DNA from: DAMCZI01 sp032095175
GTDB lineage: Bacteria; Bacillota; Clostridia; Clostridiales; Caloramatoraceae
Assembly: GCA_032095175.1 (NCBI GenBank)
Contig: DAMCZI010000016.1
Location: forward strand, 1 to 64,000
DNA length: 64,000 bases
Direction of reading: 5' to 3'
Made by a program: the position numbers and the translations under genes. The notes below the pieces were generated by a model. That model was not told the DNA's origin, did no database searches, and saw only the letters and a list, made by a program, of their open reading frames with translations. Positions 17,914 through 27,195 of this stretch are shown one piece after another. How positions within the stretch are numbered: position 1 is the first letter of the stretch; every line of letters starts with the position of its first letter.

Positions 17914-19967
17914 TGTACTGCCACCATCCCTAATGTTTCAATTTGTATATCCGTTGGTATCTCATTCATGGATAATACCGTAATATTTGGGAATACAATC
18001 TCTGTTAGCTTTCTAAAAGCTGGTCTTATTCTTGGTGAACATAAAATTACAGGTTGATTATTATTAAAATCACTCATTTCCAGATTAGTCTGAAGTGATT
18101 CAAATACCCTTCTTGTTGTATCAGGATCAAGTGCAGGATATGAACCCTGGAAAGATTTCTGTACATTATCACCAATTAACTGTTCAAGTTCTGGGTGAAG
18201 TGTTAATACCCTTATGGTTTTATCTACATCAACAATATTTCCACAAATGGTTCTTCCAAGTGAAAACCTTACATACTCTGTTAATAGCTCAATATCCTTT
18301 GTATTAACTGCATTATCTGCAAGGCTTTCAAGAATTGTTACAAGGTCTCTTACTGGAACTCTTTCCTTAAGAAGGTTTTGCATAACCTTTTGAACTTCTC
18401 CAATACTTAAAATGTTTGGAATAAGCTCATCTACAACTGCACTGTAATTTTCCTTTATATTATCAATAAGCATTTTTACTTCTTGTCTTCCAAGTAACTC
18501 ATGTGCATACTGCTTTATTACTTCTGCCAAATGAGTTACAAGAACTGTTGTTGGGTCTACTACTGTTACACCAAGCATTTCAGCATCTTCCTTCTTACTA
18601 TCAGGAATCCACACCGCTGGCAATCCAAAGGTTGGTTCAACTGTTTTAATTCCTTCAATTGGAATTCCCTCTCCAGTAGAATCTATAGCAAGATAGTGAT
18701 TACATAATATATCTCCCTTTGCGACAACAGTTCCCTTTATCTTTATATTGTATTCGTTTGTAGCTAATTGAAGATTATCTCTTATTCTAATAGGTTGTAC
18801 AACAATTCCCATTTCCACTGCTGATTGCCTTCTAACACCGGCAATTCTATCGAGTAAATCTCCTCCTGAAGAAACATCTGCAAGAGGTATAAGTCCATAC
18901 CCCATTTCTATTTCAAGTGGTTCAACATTTAAAAGGTGAAGTACATTTTCAGGTTCCTTTTTGTCAGGTGCAGCTTCTATATCTGCAGAAGATTCAAGTT
19001 GTACTTCTTTTTTATCCTCTTTAATTAAGTAATAAGCAGAGCCTCCTGTAATAGCAGCCATTATAAGAAACACAGCCTTTGGAAGTGAAGGTATCAAAGC
19101 TAGAGTTAAAAGTATACCACTTGCTATTGCTAATACCTTTGGGTATGCAGTAAGCTGTTTTGAAAACTCCTCTCCAAGTGTAGTTTCACTGGCTGATCTT
19201 GTTACAATAATACCTGAAGCAGTGGAGATTAAAAGGGCTGGCAACTGGCTTACAAGTCCATCACCTACTGTTAAAAGTGCATATTTTTCAAGTGCCTCCA
19301 TAGCAGATAAATCATGATATAATATACCGATAACTATTCCTGCAAGAAGATTTATTGCAACTATAACAAGGCCTGCTATTGCATCTCCCTTTACAAACTT
19401 GCTGGCACCGTCCATGGAACCATAGAAATCTGCTTCCTGTTGAAGCTTTTTTCTTCTTATTCTAGCTTCCTCTTCTGTAATAGTTCCTGCATTTAAATCT
19501 GCATCTATACTCATTTGCTTTCCTGGCATAGCATCAAGAGTAAACCTTGCTGATACCTCAGCTACTCTTCCTGCACCATTTGTTATAACTACAAACTGAA
19601 TTATAACAATTATTATAAATATAATAAAACCTACAATATAGTTTCCACCAACAACAAATTTTCCAAAGGCTTCTATTATTTTTCCACCTGTAGCACTTCC
19701 TAATATCAGTCTAGTTGAAGATAAATTCAAGCCTAGTCTGAAAAGGGTTGTAATTAGAAGCAAGGTAGGAAATATAGATAGTTCTAAAACCTCAGTTGTA
19801 AACATGGTTATTAGCAATATAATTAGTGAAAATGAAAGGTTGAATGCTAATAATAAATCTAGCATTACTGTATTTAGAGGTATTATTATCATCAATACGA
19901 TTAAAATTACACCTATTGCAATTATCACATCAAGATTTTTTTTTATACTTAAGCCTTTTTTGTCCAT
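17910..19967 (-). CDS. flhA: FlhA, export-gate protein of the flagellar type III apparatus
   Basis: A 685-residue protein with about eight membrane helices in its first 330 residues and a large cytoplasmic C-terminal domain. The conserved FHIPEP-like loop is visible as VSARFTLDAMPGKQMSIDAD near residue 145. It forms the nonameric export gate. Length is normal. It follows the fliR-flhB fusion by ten bases. Confidence 0.95.
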   Translation of the reverse strand: MDKKGLSIKKNLDVIIAIGVILIVLMIIIPLNTVMLDLLLAFNLSFSLIILLITMFTTEVLELSIFPTLLLITTLFRLGLNLSSTRLILGSATGGKIIEAFGKFVVGGNYIVGFIIFIIIVIIQFVVITNGAGRVAEVSARFTLDAMPGKQMSIDADLNAGTITEEEARIRRKKLQQEADFYGSMDGASKFVKGDAIAGLVIVAINLLAGIVIGILYHDLSAMEALEKYALLTVGDGLVSQLPALLISTASGIIVTRSASETTLGEEFSKQLTAYPKVLAIASGILLTLALIPSLPKAVFLIMAAITGGSAYYLIKEDKKEVQLESSADIEAAPDKKEPENVLHLLNVEPLEIEMGYGLIPLADVSSGGDLLDRIAGVRRQSAVEMGIVVQPIRIRDNLQLATNEYNIKIKGTVVAKGDILCNHYLAIDSTGEGIPIEGIKTVEPTFGLPAVWIPDSKKEDAEMLGVTVVDPTTVLVTHLAEVIKQYAHELLGRQEVKMLIDNIKENYSAVVDELIPNILSIGEVQKVMQNLLKERVPVRDLVTILESLADNAVNTKDIELLTEYVRFSLGRTICGNIVDVDKTIRVLTLHPELEQLIGDNVQKSFQGSYPALDPDTTRRVFESLQTNLEMSDFNNNQPVILCSPRIRPAFRKLTEIVFPNITVLSMNEIPTDIQIETLGMVAVQ

Positions 19968-19977
19968 TTACTCACCC

Positions 19978-21801
19978 TCACACTTTTTTCAAACTATAAA
20001 CATATGCTATTATCTCAGCTACTGCCTGATAAAGCTCGACGGGTACTTGTTCATTTATATCAGCTCTTGCATATAAGGTTCTTGCAAGAGTCTTATTCTC
20101 TACAATAGGAACCTTGTTTTCTTTGGCAATTTCCTTTATTTTAAATGCAACTAGGTCTGCTCCCTTTGCAACTATAAGAGGGGCTGAATCCTTTTCCTTT
20201 TCATATTTTAAAGCTACAGCAAAATGTGTTGGGTTAGTTACAACAACTGTTGCCTTGGGAACCTCCTGCATCATCCTTCTCATTGCCATTTCCCTTTGTT
20301 TCTGCCTGATTTTTGATTTTATCTGGGGGTCTCCCTCCATCTGCTTATACTCTTCCTTTACCTCCTGCTTTGACATCTTCATGTCCTTTTTAAACTGTCT
20401 CTTTTGAAATATGTAATCAGCAACTCCAATTAAAAGTATTACAATTACCATTCTCACAAGCTGTGAATCTGTAATATCCTTTACAAATGGATATATTCCA
20501 GAAGGATTCAAGTCGGAGGTCTTTAATATATCAAATATTTTTCCCTTCACAAAACTGTATGCAATATATGCTATAAGAGAAACCTTAAGCATTGTTTTTA
20601 AAAGTTCCATTATTGTTCTTTTAGAAAATATCCTTTTAAACCCTTGAATTGGATTTATCTTATCAAATTTTGGTTTCATTCCCTCTGAAGATAGCATAAA
20701 ACCAGTTTGAGCAATGTTACTTATTATTCCAATTGTCATTACTGTTAAAATTATAGGTGCTGCAGCTATTACTCCATTTTTGAGCATAAATATGAATATA
20801 TTTTTGACACTTGCCATATCAAGATTTTCTATACTTAAAAAATTAAAGCATTGGTTTATAAAAACTCTTCCATTGGTATACAACTGTTCCCCATAAACAG
20901 AGAAAACAATTGCTATAAAAAGCAGTGTCAAACCAGAGTTTAAATCAACACTTTTAGGTACTTGTCCCTTTTTTCTGGCATCCTGAAGTTTTTTAGCCGT
21001 CGGCTCTTCCGTTTTGTCATCAGCTGCCATAAGCATAATGAATGGAAAAGCATTAAAATACTTTAAAATATCAACAGACATATTTTCAAATGCCTTTATA
21101 TATATCCTTGTAAGTCCAGGTAATATAGTTGCAATTGCTAATAGCCCTACAAGCACCTTTATTGGCATTCCCAAAATAAATATATGTATTTGGGGAACTG
21201 CCCTTGAAATAAGTCCTAACGTAAAATCTGTTATAAAAAGAACGATTATTATTGGTGCTGCAAGCTGTACTGCAAGTAAAATGCTTTTAAAAAAAGAGGC
21301 AAAAATAGCATTATAGGATGTTATGCTTACTGCATAAACTCCAGGAGGTATTATCTGAAAGCTTTTTATAACTGCATTTAAAATAATATGATGAAAGTTG
21401 AATGTAAAAAATATAACAATAGCAAACCAGTTAAAAAATCTTTCAAGTGGTGTAGAATTTCCAGCAGTTGATGGATCGTAATACTGAGCCATTGAAAAAC
21501 CAACTGAGAAATCCATAAGCTGTGCTGAAACTCTTATTGAATTAAATATCATTGTTGCAATAAAACCTATTGATACTCCTATTATTACTTCTTTTCCACA
21601 AGCTAGAACCAATTCTATATTTGAATTTGGTACTACAACACCTTTAAAATTTGAAACCATGGTAACAATATATCCAATCATAATTGAGAGTCCTACCTTA
21701 ACCATGGCTGGTATCTGCCTTACAGAAAAAACTGGTGAGGATATCAACATTGCAGCTACTCGTATTGAAACTAGAAAAAATATAATAAATGCTGTCTGCA
21801 T
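19978..21801 (-). CDS. fliR-flhB: FliR-FlhB fusion protein of the export apparatus
   Basis: A 607-residue fusion. Residues 1 to about 255 are FliR (MQTAFIIFFLVSIRVAAMLI, several membrane helices). From about residue 256 FlhB begins (DDKTEEPTAKKLQDARKKGQ), with four membrane helices and the autocleavage site NPTH at about 523-526. The cytosolic tail LARTLYARADINEQVPVELY is typical. FliR and FlhB are separate genes in most bacteria; the fusion is known in Clostridium and helps place the organism. It fixes FliR:FlhB at one to one, and FlhB cleavage should still allow the export-specificity switch. Confidence 0.95.
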   Translation of the reverse strand: MQTAFIIFFLVSIRVAAMLISSPVFSVRQIPAMVKVGLSIMIGYIVTMVSNFKGVVVPNSNIELVLACGKEVIIGVSIGFIATMIFNSIRVSAQLMDFSVGFSMAQYYDPSTAGNSTPLERFFNWFAIVIFFTFNFHHIILNAVIKSFQIIPPGVYAVSITSYNAIFASFFKSILLAVQLAAPIIIVLFITDFTLGLISRAVPQIHIFILGMPIKVLVGLLAIATILPGLTRIYIKAFENMSVDILKYFNAFPFIMLMAADDKTEEPTAKKLQDARKKGQVPKSVDLNSGLTLLFIAIVFSVYGEQLYTNGRVFINQCFNFLSIENLDMASVKNIFIFMLKNGVIAAAPIILTVMTIGIISNIAQTGFMLSSEGMKPKFDKINPIQGFKRIFSKRTIMELLKTMLKVSLIAYIAYSFVKGKIFDILKTSDLNPSGIYPFVKDITDSQLVRMVIVILLIGVADYIFQKRQFKKDMKMSKQEVKEEYKQMEGDPQIKSKIRQKQREMAMRRMMQEVPKATVVVTNPTHFAVALKYEKEKDSAPLIVAKGADLVAFKIKEIAKENKVPIVENKTLARTLYARADINEQVPVELYQAVAEIIAYVYSLKKV

Positions 21802-21809
21802 TTTATCAC

Positions 21810-22079
21810 CTATCTAACAATATATGTTATACTTCCGAGCATATTTTGAATAAACTGTGTTAGGGTATTAAGCATCCATGGACCTAATATAATCATTACA
21901 ACTATAATTGCTAAAAGCTTTGGAACGAATGTAAGTGTCTGTTCCTGTATCTGTGTAACAGCTTGGAATATACTTACAATAAGTCCGACAATCATGGATA
22001 CAATTAGTACAGGGGCAGCGACTTTTAAGGCAGTCATTACAGCCTCTTTGCCAACTGAAAATACAAAAAGTTCTGACAT
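21810..22079 (-). CDS. fliQ: FliQ export-apparatus membrane protein
   Basis: An 89-residue protein with two membrane helices and the family's VGLIVSIFQAVTQIQEQTL core. It joins FliP and FliR in the export-gate core. AAAGGGGTGATGGT precedes the ATG. Confidence 0.95.
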   Translation of the reverse strand: MSELFVFSVGKEAVMTALKVAAPVLIVSMIVGLIVSIFQAVTQIQEQTLTFVPKLLAIIVVMIILGPWMLNTLTQFIQNMLGSITYIVR

Positions 22080-22083
22080 ACCA

Positions 22084-22854
22084 TCACCCCTTTACTACAA
22101 AGCTTTCAATTAAACCTTTAACTACAAGATGCCATCCATCTGCTAATACAAATAGTAATATTTTAAATGGAAGTGACACAGTTACAGGGGGAAGCATAAA
22201 CATACCCATTGACATTAGTACACTGGCAACAACCATATCTATAACTATAAATGGAACATATATTAAAAATCCTATTTTAAATGCTGTTTTTAATTCACTT
22301 ATTATAAATGCCGGTACTAGCACCTTAAAAGGAACATCATACCTTTCATTAGGCTTGTCTATATTTGCTGATTTTAGAAACAATGCCAAATCCTTTTCAT
22401 AGGTTTGGTTTAGCATAAATTCCTTTATTGGCTTACTTCCTGTATCAATTGCCTGCTGCTGAGTTATTTGACCCTTTACATAGGGTTGAATAGCCTCAGT
22501 ATTTACTTTTCCATACACCGGAGACATTATAAAAAATGTCATAAATAATGCTAGTCCTATTAATACCTGATTTGGTGGTGATTGCTGTGTTGAAAGAGCA
22601 TTCCTAACAAAACCAAGTACAATTGCTATTCTTGTAAAGGATGTCATAGTAAGCACTATTGCAGGAATAAAAGTTAATGAGGTTAAAAGTATCAAAAGCT
22701 TTATATTATCAACATATTCCTTTGGATTCTGTGTACCATCAACGGATATTGAAACCTTGGGGATAGAAAGGTTAGGTGATGCAGCGTAGGCTGCTGTAGA
22801 TGCTACACATATAAAAAACAACGTTAAGAGCAATATTTTACTACTTTTTTTCAT
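22084..22854 (-). CDS. fliP: FliP export-apparatus membrane protein
   Basis: A 256-residue FliP with an N-terminal signal-like helix (KILLLTLFFICVASTAAYAA), the core LTSLTFIPAIVLTMTSFTRI, and the C-terminal FIVIDMVVASVLMSMGMFML. FliP pentamers form the export channel with FliQ and FliR. Its start overlaps the end of fliO by 14 bases. Confidence 0.95.
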   Translation of the reverse strand: MKKSSKILLLTLFFICVASTAAYAASPNLSIPKVSISVDGTQNPKEYVDNIKLLILLTSLTFIPAIVLTMTSFTRIAIVLGFVRNALSTQQSPPNQVLIGLALFMTFFIMSPVYGKVNTEAIQPYVKGQITQQQAIDTGSKPIKEFMLNQTYEKDLALFLKSANIDKPNERYDVPFKVLVPAFIISELKTAFKIGFLIYVPFIVIDMVVASVLMSMGMFMLPPVTVSLPFKILLFVLADGWHLVVKGLIESFVVKG

Positions 22855-23203
22855 TATTCATCTTTTCCTTTATTTTATTTAGTAAAGAATTGTCCATATT
22901 TAAGATAGAATTATACATGCTGTTTTTGTTATAGTATTTGTCAACCATATCTTTTTCAAGCTCTAAAAGGACTGTAACTCCCTTTTCTCCATTTGATACA
23001 ACATATGGCTTATTATCTATAAGCACCACAGCGATAAAGGTATTCTGACTCAATTGCACCCTTTCTAAAACCCTTATTATTTTCCCTCTTGAGAAACCAT
23101 TGGCATACTTTCCTCCAAATTTAAGGGTTATATATATAAGTATTACAACGATTGGTAGAATCAATAGCATGTTTAATATCTGAAGGAAAAAGTTTGAATT
23201 CAT
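22841..23203 (-). CDS. fliO: FliO/FliZ-like membrane protein
   Basis: A 120-residue protein with one N-terminal membrane helix (about 7-27) and a small cytoplasmic beta domain (IRVLERVQLSQNTFIAVVLI), as in FliO, the factor that stabilises FliP assembly. Its position just before fliP supports the call. Sequence conservation in this family is low. Confidence 0.85.
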   Translation of the reverse strand: MNSNFFLQILNMLLILPIVVILIYITLKFGGKYANGFSRGKIIRVLERVQLSQNTFIAVVLIDNKPYVVSNGEKGVTVLLELEKDMVDKYYNKNSMYNSILNMDNSLLNKIKEKMNNEKK

Positions 23204-23217
23204 TTATTCACCTTCCA

Positions 23218-23664
23218 TTATTGAATTACAATATCACTAAAGTATACATTTGTTATTTGTCCTTTACTAAGAACAGCATTAACACTTGTTTTTAAATCGT
23301 TTTGGACCTTTTCAAGACCACCACTCTCTTTAAAGTCAGAAGCTTTCTTTTCCATAAGCTTTTTATTAATTGCATCTCTAATAATTGACATACTATCTGT
23401 TATTTCTTTTTCTAGTTTTTTGTTAGTATATCCTAAGGATACAGTCACCTTGACAAAACTGCCTTCTCCATCAGCTAAATTAGAAACAAACTCTTTTAGT
23501 TCAATAGTTTTTATAGTCTCTTTTTTAGATGTTTGAGTGTTTGAATCTGACGGTTTCTTTACAAGCATCATATATCCAAAGAAACATGCGAGTCCAACGA
23601 CTACAATCATCGTTATGATTAAAAGAATAACTATTAACTTATTTCCTTTATTTGTTTCACTCAT
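23218..23664 (-). CDS. fliL: FliL, basal-body associated stator protein
   Basis: A 148-residue single-pass protein: a short cytoplasmic start, a membrane helix (LIVILLIITMIVVVGLACFF), then a periplasm-side domain with the FliL pattern FVKVTVSLGYTNKKLEKEI and a C-terminal VYFSDIVIQ. FliL rings surround the stator units. Start 23664 is preferred over 23685 because AAAGGAG lies nine bases upstream. Confidence 0.9.
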   Translation of the reverse strand: MSETNKGNKLIVILLIITMIVVVGLACFFGYMMLVKKPSDSNTQTSKKETIKTIELKEFVSNLADGEGSFVKVTVSLGYTNKKLEKEITDSMSIIRDAINKKLMEKKASDFKESGGLEKVQNDLKTSVNAVLSKGQITNVYFSDIVIQ

Positions 23665-23712
23665 ACCATCACTCTCCTTTAGCATATAAATCTCATTGCA
23701 TTATGTTAAATT

Positions 23713-24438
23713 TTATTTTTTTGTTGAAACAATCAAAATGTTTACCCTTCTATTGGTTTGTCTTCCCTGTGGAGCACTGTTAGTTGCAATAGGACGATAC
23801 TCCCCACACCCAACAGCTTGAAAACGCTTGCCATCCATTTTCTTATTATCAACAAAGTATTTTACTACCTTTACTGCTCTGTCTGTTGATAATTCCCAAT
23901 TCGACTTATAATATCCTCTGCTTATGGGAAGATTATCAGTATGCCCTTCTATTATTACTTCATTAGGGAACTTATTTAATAATTCTGAAATATCATTTAA
24001 AAGAGTAAAACTTCCACTCTTAATATCTGCCTTACCAGAATCAAAAAGGATTTTATCCTGTATCTCAATTAAAATTCCTCTTGTATCCTTTTTAATTGAA
24101 ACCTTAGCTTCCATATCCTTATTCTTAACAAAACCCATAACATCCTTATACATCTTCTCCAGTTCCCCTTGCGCTACTCCTATACTAGATGTACTATCCT
24201 TTCCAGGATTTCCTTCAATGGGTACTGGACCTATGCTTCCACTTGAGGATATTACGGCATTACTTCCTCCACTAAAAGCAGTGGCCATAGATTGTGCCAC
24301 CTGCTGGAATTTCTTTTGATCAACAAGTGAAAATGAATAAAGCAATACAAAGAATGTTAGAATAAGTGTCATCATATCCGAATAAGTAGTAAGCCATTCC
24401 TGGCTTATTTCTTTCTTTTCCGGTTTTTTTCTACTCAT
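23713..24438 (-). CDS. motB: MotB stator protein
   Basis: A 241-residue stator subunit. The single membrane helix follows the plug region, with the proton-binding Asp at residue 21 (TTYSDMMTLILTFF). The C-terminal OmpA-like peptidoglycan-binding domain (about 110-240) shows IEGHTDNLP and NWELSTDRAVKVVKYF. The gene overlaps motA by eight bases. Confidence 0.94.
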   Translation of the reverse strand: MSRKKPEKKEISQEWLTTYSDMMTLILTFFVLLYSFSLVDQKKFQQVAQSMATAFSGGSNAVISSSGSIGPVPIEGNPGKDSTSSIGVAQGELEKMYKDVMGFVKNKDMEAKVSIKKDTRGILIEIQDKILFDSGKADIKSGSFTLLNDISELLNKFPNEVIIEGHTDNLPISRGYYKSNWELSTDRAVKVVKYFVDNKKMDGKRFQAVGCGEYRPIATNSAPQGRQTNRRVNILIVSTKK

Positions 24439-25258
24439 TCTCTGTCACCGCGCTTCCTTGTGAATTATTCTGAAGCATTTTCTTTCTTTCTTGTGGTGAA
24501 GTATATGCCTTAAGCTTGTCCTCAATAATTCTAGGATTGACACCGGATTGTAGTGCAAGTATACCTTCAAGCATCATTTCTCTTCTATTTGCTTCCAAGC
24601 CACTTTTAATCTCAAGCTTTCCTGCTAGAGGTCCAAAAAGAAAGTTTGCCATTACAGAACCATAAAAGGAGGTAATTATAGCTTTTGACATACCAGGTCC
24701 TAATAAGCTTGGGTCACTTAAATTGGCAAGCATCTGTACAAGTCCTATAAGGGTACCAATCATACCATAAGCAGGTCCATAACCAGCCCAACCCTTAAGT
24801 AAATTTATTCCTCCTGAATGTCTTCTCTCCATTTCTCCTATTTCAAGTTCAAGAATCTCTTTAATTGTTTCTGGTTCAATTCCATCAACAACCATTTGAA
24901 TTCCGCTTTTAATATATTCATCTTCTATCCCTTCAATTTCATTTTCAAGGGACAGAAGGCCTTCTTTCCTTGCCTTTTTTGATAGATCCACAAATTTGTT
25001 TATTATTTCATCAGCAGGCATATGTTTATCAATAAAAGCATTTTTCATAGTAGAAGGTAAGTTTTTAATGTCTTCCATTGGAAAAGCAATCATAACCGAA
25101 CAAAAGGAGCCAAACACAGTAATAAAAACGGAGGGCAGGTCCCAAAATAATTTGAGACCTCCAAGCTTTATTTCTCCTCCATCAAGAGCCATACCGATTA
25201 ATATGGCAACTATTCCAACAGCAATACCAAGGGTTGATGCCATATCCTTCTTTTTCAT
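24431..25258 (-). CDS. motA: MotA stator protein
   Basis: A 275-residue protein with four membrane helices (about 8-25, 35-55, 150-175, 185-205) and the cytoplasmic charged loop that contacts FliG. LLKGWAGYGPAYGMIGTLIG and GSVMANFLFGPLAGKLE are the conserved parts. With MotB it forms the ion channel that drives rotation. GGAGGTGATTAG precedes the ATG and overlaps the end of flbD. Confidence 0.94.
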   Translation of the reverse strand: MKKKDMASTLGIAVGIVAILIGMALDGGEIKLGGLKLFWDLPSVFITVFGSFCSVMIAFPMEDIKNLPSTMKNAFIDKHMPADEIINKFVDLSKKARKEGLLSLENEIEGIEDEYIKSGIQMVVDGIEPETIKEILELEIGEMERRHSGGINLLKGWAGYGPAYGMIGTLIGLVQMLANLSDPSLLGPGMSKAIITSFYGSVMANFLFGPLAGKLEIKSGLEANRREMMLEGILALQSGVNPRIIEDKLKAYTSPQERKKMLQNNSQGSAVTENE

Positions 25259-25458
25259 CTAATCACCTCCGGACCATTAGCCACACATCTTCTTCTGTAA
25301 TCTATTATTCTTTCGATTATCTTTTCCGGTGCTTCCTTTACAACAAACTTCTTACCATTTGTAGTAGTTATAACTGTATCAGGAGTGACCTCCATCTTTT
25401 CAATTAAATCAGGATTCAAATAAAACTCTATGTTGTTAAAACCAGTTAATTTTATCAT
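25255..25458 (-). CDS. flbD: FlbD family flagellar protein
   Basis: A 67-residue protein with the pattern MIKLTGFNNIEFYLNPDLIE and a C-terminal helix KIIERIIDYRRR, matching the short FlbD family (the SwrD group) found before motA in Firmicutes. In Bacillus the homologue SwrD raises motor power. It overlaps motA by four bases. Confidence 0.88.
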   Translation of the reverse strand: MIKLTGFNNIEFYLNPDLIEKMEVTPDTVITTTNGKKFVVKEAPEKIIERIIDYRRRCVANGPEVIR

Positions 25459-25471
25459 AGTCTATCCCTCA

Positions 25472-26731
25472 TTATCTCTTTAAATTCAATAGTTCCTGAA
25501 GCATTTCATCTGATGTAGTAATAGTTCTTGAATTTGCCTGGAAAGCTCTGCTTGTTATAATCATCTCGGTAAACTCATTTGCAAGGTCAACCTTTGACAT
25601 TTCAAGATGGCCCTGCTCTATGTTGCCATAGCCTGCACTTGATGCACTACCAACTGTTGGCTGGCCTGAGTTTGAGGATGCCATATATAGGTTTCCTCCC
25701 TTTTTCTCAAGACCTGCTGGATTCTGGAATGTGGCAATTTGGATTTCTCCTACCCTAAATGGATCTTCACCATATACAGCAGCAATTTTTCCATCTTTAC
25801 CTATACCAAAGCTTGTTATTTTTATTTTTTCTGTAGCTAAATCTGTATTAGCAACAGTCGAATTTGCTTTTGTTGCATCTTCACTTCCAGTAAGGCTTAT
25901 TCTTGTAATACCAGTATCAATGAATTTTCTTATATTTAAAATATCCTTATTTGCAGCTGCATCTTTTTTTAGTTCAGCAATCTGTTCATCTGTTAAGCTT
26001 GCAATCTGACCTAAAGCCTTATTTACTTCCTTTTCAAGTTCAGCAACATCAGTAATTCCGCCAGGATTTATTGTAAGGCTATTATCATCACCTATTGTTA
26101 TGTACTTTTTAATTTTTAAACTTCCTACATTCATAGTAGTAGCTATTGCTGCTGTGTCATTTTTAGCAGTTACCGAACCTATATTTCTTTTATCCAAGCC
26201 GCATATCTTCATTTTAAATATTTCTTTTGGAGTTCCTGCACCATCAGTAATGCTAATTGCTTGTACAACTTCATGTTCCAATGGTATATTTATAAACCTA
26301 GAAGCTGGATCAACATCATTAATACCAACAACATGAAGTCCTTCAGATGTTACTAAATCACCATTTTGATCTAGTGTAAAGCCTCCATCCCTTGTATAGT
26401 AATTATCCTTTCCATTGGATACTATAAAATATCCATTTCCCTCTATGGCCATATCAGTTGGACGATTTGTTGGTTGAAGTGAACCCTGGCTCATATCTGT
26501 ATCAATTCCAGCTACACTTACTCCAAGACCAACCTGCTTTGGATTTGTACCACCTATAGTAATAGTAGGTGAAGATGCATTCTGCATTGTCTGGCTTAGA
26601 GCATCCTTAAAAGTTACCCTCTGTGCTTTAAATGCTGTTGTATTTACGTTAGCAATATTATTACCTATAACGTCCATCTTTACCTGTTGGCTTTTCATTC
26701 CACTTATACCTGAAAATAAGGATCTTAACAT
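25472..26731 (-). CDS. flgE: Flagellar hook protein FlgE
   Basis: A 419-residue hook protein. The N-terminal rod/hook motif (KMDVIGNNIANVNTTAFKAQ), the EGNGYFIVSNGKDNYYTRDG core and the C-terminal helix (KVDLANEFTEMIITSRAFQA) are clear, and the variable central domain (about 140-330) is rich in Ala, Thr and Lys. AAGGAGG precedes the ATG. It stands 68 bases after the TIGR02530 gene, the widest gap in this part of the operon, and that gap holds two hairpins. Confidence 0.94.
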   Translation of the reverse strand: MLRSLFSGISGMKSQQVKMDVIGNNIANVNTTAFKAQRVTFKDALSQTMQNASSPTITIGGTNPKQVGLGVSVAGIDTDMSQGSLQPTNRPTDMAIEGNGYFIVSNGKDNYYTRDGGFTLDQNGDLVTSEGLHVVGINDVDPASRFINIPLEHEVVQAISITDGAGTPKEIFKMKICGLDKRNIGSVTAKNDTAAIATTMNVGSLKIKKYITIGDDNSLTINPGGITDVAELEKEVNKALGQIASLTDEQIAELKKDAAANKDILNIRKFIDTGITRISLTGSEDATKANSTVANTDLATEKIKITSFGIGKDGKIAAVYGEDPFRVGEIQIATFQNPAGLEKKGGNLYMASSNSGQPTVGSASSAGYGNIEQGHLEMSKVDLANEFTEMIITSRAFQANSRTITTSDEMLQELLNLKR

Positions 26732-26754
26732 ACCTTTTACCTCCTTTTGTTATA

Positions 26755-26801
26755 CCGCTTCAGTCATTCTGCGGCAAAGGCCTCCTCTACAGGTCCGGCC
26801 T
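26755..26801 (-). promoter_or_regulatory. Two hairpins in the flgE leader
   Basis: In the short gap before flgE, two G+C-rich stems stand out against AT-rich surroundings: AGGCC/GGCCT (26778-26801, touching the previous stop codon) and CCGC/GCGG (26755-26774). There is no T tail, so they are unlikely to terminate. A role in processing or translation of flgE is possible. Confidence 0.45.
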
Positions 26802-27195
26802 AAATAATCATTGCACTATCTATGTTTGTAAACACGTTTTCTTTTAAGTTGTCTTTATCAACAGCTGTAATTATGGTATTGTTCCTTATGCTTGTTATAA
26901 ATGCTACATCATTATAGAATATTAATGCTTCTTTTCCACCTTTATTTCTAATTTTTCTTACAGCATTGTTTAAATTTTCAATATCACTACTGCTTAATTC
27001 TATTTTTCTTTCTCTTAATCTATCCATAGCATGTCCGGATATTTTAACTTCATTTCTATTCTGTACATCTCTAAGTATACTGTTAAAATCAGCACTGGCA
27101 TTTATTCTTTGGTTAAGATTTGTATTATTTAGTTTCTGTTTTTGTTGTATCTCCAGGAGTTGTTGGCTGTTCTGGTTCTGTAGTTTGTTTATCAT
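26800..27195 (-). CDS. TIGR02530-type flagellar operon protein
   Basis: A 131-residue protein found between flgD and flgE in many Firmicutes. The core KISGHAMDRLRERKIELSSSD followed by ALIFYNDVAFITSIRNNTII and the end KENVFTNIDSA is diagnostic. The role is unknown but linked to hook assembly. The ATG at 27195 has AGGTGAT seven bases upstream and gives the usual family length, but it lies 71 bases inside the end of flgD in another frame, a long overlap. Confidence 0.85.
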   Translation of the reverse strand: MINKLQNQNSQQLLEIQQKQKLNNTNLNQRINASADFNSILRDVQNRNEVKISGHAMDRLRERKIELSSSDIENLNNAVRKIRNKGGKEALIFYNDVAFITSIRNNTIITAVDKDNLKENVFTNIDSAMII

